A stretch of 64,000 bases of DNA from a bacterium. GTDB lineage: Bacteria > Bdellovibrionota > Bdellovibrionia > Bdellovibrionales > Bdellovibrionaceae. Numbering within the stretch: position 1 is the stretch's first letter; the number at the start of each line of letters is the position of its first letter. The DNA lies in NCBI GenBank assembly GCA_019752925.1, contig JAIELP010000006.1:124001-188000 (forward strand), given 5' to 3'. The position numbers and the translations under genes are program-made. This document shows positions 58,347 to 64,000 of this stretch, in pieces. Under the pieces are notes generated by a model, which ran no database searches, was not told where the DNA came from, and saw nothing but the letters and a program-made list of their open reading frames with translations.

Positions 58347-58392
58347 CCCTGCATGAAAATGTTAGTTGTTCATTTTTGTGCGGGGTGTTTTT
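58347..58392 (+). terminator. Long-stem rho-independent terminator of the response regulator
   Basis: The stem runs CCCTGCATGAAAATG (58347-58361) with CATTTTTGTGCGGGG (58371-58385), 15 bp with a few G-T pairs, loop 9 nt, then TGTTTTT. Confidence 0.88.
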
Positions 58393-58393
58393 A

Positions 58394-59371
58394 CTAAAAA
58401 TTCAGTGTTATTTGCAGAGTGGTTCCGAAAGAACCCTTATAATAACTGGTTGTTGAAAAATCCAGATGAGGCGTCAGCCTAAAATCCAAAATTTTCTTAT
58501 ACAAGAGATGATACCAGGTTGCCGAAATGCTATAGGCATCTAAATGATAGTTATCGCGGTTGTTTGAAAAGAATAACCAGCTGTAAGCCATAGCATCGGT
58601 TTCAGAAATATATTGTCCAAATGAAAAGCCATTCGTTACAGTGTATTTATGTAATTTGTCTTCGTATTCAGCTTCATTAATTAAAGTAAGAGAAACTGTT
58701 TCTGTTAAAGTAAAATTAAAGTTGAGTGCATGAAATATTCCCACGCCTTTATTTGCACTTGCAAAAAACTCCAGTTTTGGGTTGATTTGAAATGTCGAAA
58801 AGTCTGCTAATGATTCAAAAGCCAAAGAATGTGAAATTTTTAAAGGGTCTTGTAGTTCAATGCGGGGCTGAAACACTGTTCTTACGGCGCCGAACTTTCT
58901 GAATAAGCCTACGCTGGCTCCATAATTTCTTTCGCGAGGGGTTTGTCGAAGGTAGCCTTTTTCAGTACCGCGTATTTCTTGCTCATCATAAGTAGTAAAT
59001 TTTAGGCTCCAGTACTTTTCAAGATTTGGAAATCTCGGGTTTACTACTAAACTGGTTTCATTGATGACTCCAGTGCCTTCCTGTGAGTACGTGGCGTTTT
59101 CAAGTTTTACATTGGTCTCATTGCGTGTAGTGGTCAGTCTCTTGCCAACCAGAAAGAGATCTATGCCGTCGGCCATACTATCAAACTAGGCAGAAATCGC
59201 ACGGTTACTTGAAATAAACTTGTCTTCAAAGCTGAGTTTTTCAGGTTCGTCAACTTTACTGATTGCAGCCATAGCGATATCTTTGCAAGATATAAATAAA
59301 AGAAATATGCAGATCGGTGCATAGTAATGTTTCAGCATTAAAGAATTTGATTGTAAATGTTTAGGCATCAA
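58394..59371 (-). pseudogene. Outer-membrane beta-barrel protein gene split by one in-frame TAG
   Basis: The frame from ATG 59371 gives 61 residues with a signal peptide (YYAPICIFLLFISCKDIAMA) and ends SSNRAISA-TAG (59188-59186). The same frame resumes directly as FDS-MADGIDLFLVGKRLT and runs 260 residues to 58394. The second part has only amphipathic strands and ends LQITLNF, as barrel proteins do, but lacks its own signal. Removing the one stop gives a normal 325-residue exported barrel. So the gene is a recent nonsense pseudogene, or the stop is read through, or it is a sequencing error. Confidence 0.72.
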
Positions 59372-60052
59372 TCTTATTCTTTCATTGTGTTGAAATTTAA
59401 GTGGCCTGTCATTTTATTTATTCTTTTTAAAACTTTTATTAGTTATGCCTACCAACCTTCTGAGGGGGACGTAACCGCCTATTTTGGTCCCTATCTGTAC
59501 AAAAGTAATTTTGATAGTACCAAGACCGGTGCCAAGTCTCCTAATATGGGTGGTTTTGGCTTAGTTGTGCTAGGTGATGTTAGTGCCAAGGGCAGCCTAG
59601 AAATTGGAATGTTTTATTTGAATAAAATTTATTTACGCGAAGATGCCGGCCAATATATTGCAGAAAAAACCGGTCTTATGCACATTACGATGGGTTACCG
59701 AAGATGGTTTACCGAAACTTTTTCGGGCTCCATCAGCTTAAGTTCGGGCTATTCAATGGGTGAGGTTAAAATATTACATTCTGATTTTGCTCCAGGTAGC
59801 GAAATTGATACTTCGGCCCGCGATAAAACTGAGTACGGATTTGATTTTTCACTGCTGACGGAATTAGTAAAAATAAATACTTTTGCTGTTTTCTTTGATG
59901 CCCGTTATGCACTATCTGTAACGGCCAAGAAAAATGAAAACGCCGATCATTTCGGTTTTATGTTGGCACTTAAATATCTTGTTCAGGAAAAATATCCTGA
60001 ACAATCAATCAGTACAAAACGATACGAAGATTTATTCAGCTATATTCAGTAA
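59357..60052 (+). CDS. Exported beta-barrel-like outer-membrane protein
   Basis: This 231-residue protein has a signal peptide (FKWPVILFILFKTFISYAY, after a basic start). The mature part is a series of amphipathic beta strands: GDVTAYFGPYLYKSNF, MHITMGYRRWFTETFSGS, GFMLALKYLVQEK. These fit an eight-strand OmpW/OmpA-like barrel. It ends with a helical tail. The start ATG at 59357 overlaps by 15 nt the divergent start of the split barrel gene, so regulation of both must come from the same narrow region; a downstream start is possible. Confidence 0.7.
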   Translation: MFRHQSYSFIVLKFKWPVILFILFKTFISYAYQPSEGDVTAYFGPYLYKSNFDSTKTGAKSPNMGGFGLVVLGDVSAKGSLEIGMFYLNKIYLREDAGQYIAEKTGLMHITMGYRRWFTETFSGSISLSSGYSMGEVKILHSDFAPGSEIDTSARDKTEYGFDFSLLTELVKINTFAVFFDARYALSVTAKKNENADHFGFMLALKYLVQEKYPEQSISTKRYEDLFSYIQ

Positions 60053-60064
60053 ATCAGAAATATT

Positions 60065-60511
60065 TCATTTGATCTTAAAAAGTGATAAATATTTTCCGTA
60101 ACCCAGAGATTCAAGATCTTCTTTTGGAATAAATTTCATAGCAGCAGAGTTGATACAGTATCTTTTTCCTCCGCGATCAAGAGGGCCGTCATCAAATACA
60201 TGTCCTAAGTAGGAATCCGCATTTAGTGAGCGCACTTCGATTCTTTGGTAAAAATCATTTTCTCGATGGTAAGTTATATTTTCTTCTAGTGGTTTGGTAA
60301 AACTAGGCCAGCCTGAACGAGAATCATATTTATCAATAGAGCTGAAAAGTGGCTCGCCCGAAACGACATCGACGTAGATGCCCTCTCTTTTATTATCCCA
60401 GAACTCATTATTAAAAGCAGGTTCAGTGCCACATTGTTGAGTTACGGCGAACTGCTCAGGGGTCAATTTGCTTTGTAGATCTTTTTTATTCGGCTTTTTA
60501 AAGTCACTCAT
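60065..60511 (-). CDS. msrB: Peptide methionine-R-sulfoxide reductase
   Basis: This 148-residue protein is clearly Msr[27 protein letters not shown] and the catalytic Cys C119 in RYCINSAAM. It lacks the zinc CxxC pairs (VSGEPLF in place of CxxC), so it is the non-zinc form. It repairs oxidised methionine with thioredoxin in the cytoplasm. There is no signal peptide and no fusion with MsrA. It is 19 nt from the end of the ABC permease gene upstream on the same strand, so may be transcribed apart. Confidence 0.97.
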   Translation of the reverse strand: MSDFKKPNKKDLQSKLTPEQFAVTQQCGTEPAFNNEFWDNKREGIYVDVVSGEPLFSSIDKYDSRSGWPSFTKPLEENITYHRENDFYQRIEVRSLNADSYLGHVFDDGPLDRGGKRYCINSAAMKFIPKEDLESLGYGKYLSLFKIK

Positions 60512-60530
60512 TTTTGCTCCACGAGATTCT

Positions 60531-61316
60531 TTAGTTAATTAATTTTTTACGTATTTGTGTATAGGCCAATGCGCAGAGAACAATGCTTTGGATAACCAGT
60601 ATGCTGCCACTGTAAGAAAAGGCTTGAGCAATATCGCGTTCCCAGAATAAAGATTGTGCCAGTCTTACTCCGTGAATTAATGGAAAGAATTCAGCAACGA
60701 TACGCACTGGCGTTGACATTTGCGGAATCGGGAAAAATATTCCTGATAAAAAATAAAGCGGTGCTATCACAAAAGAGTAGACGGTTTGGAACTGATTAAT
60801 ATTGCGCACCCACGCAGTTGCTAAAAGTCCCATAGCGCCACAAGGTAAAGCCACAAGAAAACCGACTACTGCAAGGGCGGGAATAAGCCAAGGGTTGGTC
60901 ATCATGCCAAATAAGGCCAGTACGATGGCTACGCCAACAGCCATGATGGCTCCTTTAAGACCGACCCAGAAAAGCTCGCCGAAAACAATTTCTTTTACTC
61001 CGATTGGAGTGGCAAGCATGGCTTTGTATACATTTTCAAATGACATTCTCACATAAAATCCATAACTACTTTCAAAAAAAGAAGTAAATAGAGCCGTAGC
61101 CACAGTTAAGCCCGGCGCTAAAAATTGCATGTAGCTCATGCCTTCAACATTAGTTAAGAAAGCTCCTAGCCCAAGTCCTAGCGAAACCAGAATTAAAGCA
61201 GGATCGGCTACAGTTGGCGAAATATTAGCAATCAGATCCTTTTTGTAAACGGTCCAATTGCGACGGGTAATATGCAAACACAATTTAACTGACTCAATAA
61301 AATGACTAAGCTTCAT
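60531..61316 (-). CDS. ABC-2 type permease (NodJ-like exporter subunit)
   Basis: This 261-residue protein has six hydrophobic helices and the ABC-2 layout, including [20 protein letters not shown] near the N-terminus and [19 protein letters not shown] in the last third (the typical FLSGIFFP motif). It overlaps its ATPase partner by 11 nt and is translated after it. NodIJ-like pairs export lipo-oligosaccharides or drugs; the substrate is unknown. Confidence 0.93.
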   Translation of the reverse strand: MKLSHFIESVKLCLHITRRNWTVYKKDLIANISPTVADPALILVSLGLGLGAFLTNVEGMSYMQFLAPGLTVATALFTSFFESSYGFYVRMSFENVYKAMLATPIGVKEIVFGELFWVGLKGAIMAVGVAIVLALFGMMTNPWLIPALAVVGFLVALPCGAMGLLATAWVRNINQFQTVYSFVIAPLYFLSGIFFPIPQMSTPVRIVAEFFPLIHGVRLAQSLFWERDIAQAFSYSGSILVIQSIVLCALAYTQIRKKLIN

Positions 61317-62217
61317 TAGATAACTCCTGACCCGTTAATTTCAGGAATACATCTTCCAAATTAGCCGGGCGTATTTGCAGAGGAATCATTCCTTGTTCAG
61401 AGTGAAGTTTTGTGAGTTCGGCCAAGGTTGGAGTTCTTAAATAAATACCGGAAGCATCTTCATGAAAGTGAATGTCAGCCCTATTGTTAATTAAATTTTT
61501 AATTAACTCGCGGTGTTTGCTTTCAAAAATTCCAACATAGCCGGGAGTGTGCTGCGCGATCATTTGTTGAGGGCTGCCTTCGGCTACGATCTGCCCGTGA
61601 TTTAAAATAACTAAACGATCACATAGAACTTCAGCTTCGTGCATATAGTGAGTTGTTAAAACAATTGTGGTTCCTGATTGATGGAGCTCTCTAACCTTTC
61701 CCCACAATAAGTGACGTACGGCCGGATCTAATCCTGTGGTGGGTTCATCAAGTATGAGCAGTTCAGGTTTTCCCAGTAAAGCTCTTACAAAAACCAGACG
61801 TCTTTTCATGCCGCCTGAAAGAGTTTGAATTAAAGCATCCTTTTTGTGTGACAAATTCATGTAATTCAACAGCTCTAAAACACGCGCCTCACTTTCCTGC
61901 TTTGGTACTCCTATGAATGAACAATACAACATCATGTTTTCCATAACGGTAAGACTTTCATCTAAGGCATTTTCCTGCGTTACGACGCCAAGTCTTTTTT
62001 TAATGTCGCGACTTTCAGTTTTTGGATCGTGATTAAACACGCTTAGCTGGCCCGATGTTCTTTGTACTGTTCCGTACATCATACCTATAAACGTAGATTT
62101 TCCGGCTCCATTTGGACCCAGTAAACCAAAACATTCGCCTTTTTTAATATTCAGATCAATTTTATTAACAGCTTTAAAGTCGCCAAAAGATTTTTCCAGA
62201 GCATTTGCCTGTATCAT
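61306..62217 (-). CDS. ABC transporter ATPase (NodI/CcmA-like)
   Basis: This is a 303-residue protein. Walker A GPNGAGKST (about residue 35), Q-loop, signature LSGGMKRR (about 136), Walker B LLILDEPTTGLDP (about 156) and the switch His TTHYMHEAE are all in place. The C-terminal 80 residues are the regulatory extension of NodI/DrrA-type ATPases. It is the first gene of a two-gene exporter unit with the permease downstream, divergent from the YchJ-like gene. Confidence 0.95.
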   Translation of the reverse strand: MIQANALEKSFGDFKAVNKIDLNIKKGECFGLLGPNGAGKSTFIGMMYGTVQRTSGQLSVFNHDPKTESRDIKKRLGVVTQENALDESLTVMENMMLYCSFIGVPKQESEARVLELLNYMNLSHKKDALIQTLSGGMKRRLVFVRALLGKPELLILDEPTTGLDPAVRHLLWGKVRELHQSGTTIVLTTHYMHEAEVLCDRLVILNHGQIVAEGSPQQMIAQHTPGYVGIFESKHRELIKNLINNRADIHFHEDASGIYLRTPTLAELTKLHSEQGMIPLQIRPANLEDVFLKLTGQELSNEA

Positions 62218-62289
62218 AGTTGCACCCGTGTATTTAGTTGCCCATATTAATGTCTTTGTTGTATTTTGTTAACTATAAAAAGGAATTAT

Positions 62290-62826
62290 ATGAACTGCCC
62301 ATGTGGATCAAATCAGAGTTTTAGTCAATGTTGTGAACCTTTTCTTTCGGGTGCGGCCATGCCGTCGACTGCTGAACAATTAATGCGTTCTCGCTATACA
62401 GCATTTACAAAAGCTGACGTTAAATATCTTGAAAAAACATTAGCGCCCGAATCCCGTTCTGATTTTGATGCAGCTGCAACTAAAAAATGGGCGGACCAAT
62501 CTAAGTGGAAAGGTTTACAGATTCTTTCCACTGAAAAAGGCGGTCCTGAAGACAAAAAAGGTACAGTGGAGTTTATTGCCACTTACGTAGCTGAGGGTGA
62601 GGGTTTAGACCACCATGAAACATCACAGTTCAGAAAAGGCGATAACGGCCAATGGTACTTTGTAGACGGGGATTCGCATACACATCGTGAAGGCGAAGGC
62701 CATCATCACCATCACGAAAAACCGCAAACAGTTCAGCGTGAGTCGCCAAAAATCGGCCGTAACGATCCATGTGTGTGCGGCAGCGGTAAAAAATATAAAA
62801 AATGCTGCGGAGTTAATGCAGCTTAA
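62290..62826 (+). CDS. YchJ-like SEC-C zinc-binding protein
   Basis: ATG 62290 with AAAGGA 6 nt upstream gives 178 residues; an earlier in-frame start at 62266 is weaker. SEC-C-type zinc motifs lie at both ends: [15 protein letters not shown] and the C-terminal [17 protein letters not shown]. The NTF2/YchJ-like core between carries [16 protein letters not shown] His-rich stretch ([15 protein letters not shown], about residues 137-151) precedes the last motif. SEC-C domains bind zinc and may contact SecB or ribosomes. The function of YchJ-like proteins is unknown. Confidence 0.92.
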   Translation: MNCPCGSNQSFSQCCEPFLSGAAMPSTAEQLMRSRYTAFTKADVKYLEKTLAPESRSDFDAAATKKWADQSKWKGLQILSTEKGGPEDKKGTVEFIATYVAEGEGLDHHETSQFRKGDNGQWYFVDGDSHTHREGEGHHHHHEKPQTVQRESPKIGRNDPCVCGSGKKYKKCCGVNAA

Positions 62827-62849
62827 ATTTAGCAGCTAAAATCACATAG

Positions 62850-63287
62850 CTAGTTTTTTACGACAACGCCACTTGCAATCATTTGGTAATCAGTCTTAGC
62901 TTCAGTGACTTTTGAAGGGTCGCCGCCCTCGTCTTCAACGTAGTGTTTAGTTTGCGCCAGGGTCAGTTTTTTGGCATTTAAAGTGCCTTCAACTAAAACA
63001 GTTTTACCGGCCAATGTCAGTGGAACAAAAAAGCTGTAATCCTTAAATGTAATTCTTAAATCGCTGGTTTTGCTTTTTAAAGTCATCCAACAGCCGCTTT
63101 TCTGACAAACTTTATCAACTTGAGCTTCAATTAAAAAAGTTTTTTTAGGATCTTTTTTAAATTGGCCCATAGCTGTGTCTACAGTTACTGAATCTTTTAA
63201 AGTTAATTCTGCACCAAATTTTGCAGCTTGATCGGCAGCAAAAGAAGTTAATGAGAAAAAGGCAATTGCAGTTAAAAATATTTTCAT
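62850..63287 (-). CDS. DUF4920 exported protein
   Basis: ATG 63287 with AAAGGAG 6 nt upstream gives 145 residues and a signal peptide (KIFLTAIAFFSLTSFA). The mature part matches DUF4920: KFGAELTLKDSVTVDTAM, then VDKVCQKSGCWMTLKSK and FKDYSFFVPLTLAGKTVLVEG. The CxxxxC pair may bind metal or form a disulfide. Function unknown; periplasmic. Confidence 0.88.
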   Translation of the reverse strand: MKIFLTAIAFFSLTSFAADQAAKFGAELTLKDSVTVDTAMGQFKKDPKKTFLIEAQVDKVCQKSGCWMTLKSKTSDLRITFKDYSFFVPLTLAGKTVLVEGTLNAKKLTLAQTKHYVEDEGGDPSKVTEAKTDYQMIASGVVVKN

Positions 63288-63389
63288 AAACGGCTCCTTT
63301 ACAAGCGAGATATTAAAATCGATTCTTTCTGGCAATGAGTCAACTGGTGTAGCCATACTATCCGAATATTGAAAGCCAAATGAAAGCTT

Positions 63390-63692
63390 TTAGGATTTTG
63401 TAACAATTCTGTTAATAACAACAAGAACAACAGCGCCGGCTATACCTATACCCACGCCTTCGAGACTGAAAGGGGCGTAGGTGGGCCAGTCAAACAACTT
63501 AGGAGCCACAAAGTTCCCTAAAAACGAACCGGCAAGGCCCACACAAATAGTGCGAATCCATCCAATTTCTTCGCTTCCGGGTATGATAATTTTAGCAACT
63601 ACGCCGACCCCTAAGCCCAAAGCGGCCCAAAGTAAAATCTGACGAACGATAGCATTTTCCATGATTGAGTTAAAAAGGCCGCTTAAATCCAT
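63390..63692 (-). CDS. GlsB/YeaQ/YmgE-type small membrane protein
   Basis: This 100-residue protein has three TM helices. ILLWAALGLGVGVVAKIIIP and GWIRTICVGLAGSFLGNFVA are characteristic of the transglycosylase-associated (YeaQ/YmgE) family; the last helix is VGIGIAGAVVLVVINRIV. These small proteins are envelope-stress-induced in many bacteria; no reaction is known. Ribosome site GAGGTAC upstream of ATG 63692. Confidence 0.9.
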   Translation of the reverse strand: MDLSGLFNSIMENAIVRQILLWAALGLGVGVVAKIIIPGSEEIGWIRTICVGLAGSFLGNFVAPKLFDWPTYAPFSLEGVGIGIAGAVVLVVINRIVTKS

Positions 63693-63824
63693 GATGTACC
63701 TCGTTGATGTTGCTGGTTGTTATATATTTTCAGTATCAGTATTGTTTTTTTATTGGTCAAGTATCAGCTACTTAACTAAAGTTAGGTCTTGTTAAACTGA
63801 TATTAATTAACAAAGAGAGTATTT

Positions 63825-64000
63825 ATGAATTCAGAAAATAAATTTATTATCGGTAAAAAAGCATCACTTTCTAAGTTAATTACTGAAGACGAAGTTCGTC
63901 AGTTTGCTAAAATATCACTGGATACCAATCCGGCTCATTTAGATGCTCAGTACGCCGCTACCACCATGTTTAAAAAACCAATTGCCCATGGAATGCTGAC
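63825..64000 (+). CDS. MaoC-like enoyl-CoA hydratase, 3' end cut off by the window
   Basis: The ATG at 63825 follows AAAGAGAG. The 58 residues seen include VRQFAKISLDTNPAHLDAQY and FKKPIAHGML, the hotdog-fold hydratase-2 signature with the catalytic Asp (DTNP) and His (PAH). This fits (R)-specific enoyl-CoA hydratases (PhaJ/MaoC) of fatty-acid or PHA metabolism. The gene continues beyond base 64000. Confidence 0.88.
   Translation, partial: MNSENKFIIGKKASLSKLITEDEVRQFAKISLDTNPAHLDAQYAATTMFKKPIAHGML

Noticed and set aside
1..64000. CRISPR array, rRNA operon or insertion sequence
   Set aside because: No regularly spaced repeats, no rRNA-like stretches and no transposase ORF were found on reading both strands.

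Overview
The window looks like a low-GC Gram-negative chromosome, most likely a member of the Bdellovibrionota (Bdellovibrio and relatives). This is inferred, not proven. The pointers are many orphan exported proteins and lipoproteins, a dense set of sensor kinases, an LpxR-type outer-membrane lipid A deacylase, and orphan beta-barrel proteins. No rRNA, tRNA or CRISPR array is visible.

Positions 1 to about 20,045 are an accessory island. It starts inside a primase/DUF927 helicase gene, followed by an excisionase-like HTH protein and a tyrosine integrase. Then comes a four-gene restriction-modification operon (two amino-methyltransferases, a McrB-like AAA+ GTPase and a McrC-like nuclease) behind a small ribbon-helix-helix protein. 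Next are a PIN-domain / Xre-ImmA toxin-antitoxin-like pair on the minus strand and a four-gene operon built around a TIR-like protein and a two-TM membrane protein. From 13,944 on, the island is cut into short modules by copies of a tmRNA-3'-end-like sequence (CGCCTCCACCA core at 13,945, 15,000, 16,101 and 20,028). The modules carry: an unknown 303-aa protein; a DUF4393/Abi-alpha-like protein; and a group with a NUDIX hydrolase, a toroid-repeat protein with a HEPN-like Rx4H motif, and two unknown proteins. My reading is a stack of elements inserted at the 3' end of a tmRNA gene lying left of the window. The integrase is in the leftmost element and the cargo is mostly defence genes.

From about 20,070 to the end the sequence reads as chromosomal backbone. 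It holds a TetR repressor with a palindromic operator; a FecR-type protein; a phosphorelay operon (Cache-HAMP sensor kinase, receiver-kinase hybrid, CheY-like regulator) that runs translationally coupled into a glycine-rich exported protein; lipoproteins; an M14-like peptidase; a sugar dehydrogenase; RadD and DEAD-box helicases; further kinases; LpxR; an ATL repair protein; RluA-type and MazG-type enzymes; an exported coiled-coil protein; carbonic anhydrase; DoxX; an MFS transporter; MsrB; an ABC exporter; and, at the right edge, a truncated MaoC-like hydratase.

Smaller things that normal gene calling would miss: a 24-codon ORF with a perfect Shine-Dalgarno, a folded tRNA-like leader and a terminator (30,772-30,990); a 19-codon C-terminal fragment of a neighbouring lipoprotein (34,175-34,234); an outer-membrane protein gene split by one in-frame TAG (58,394-59,371); and a nested 43-bp palindrome ahead of the excisionase gene (2,232-2,274).
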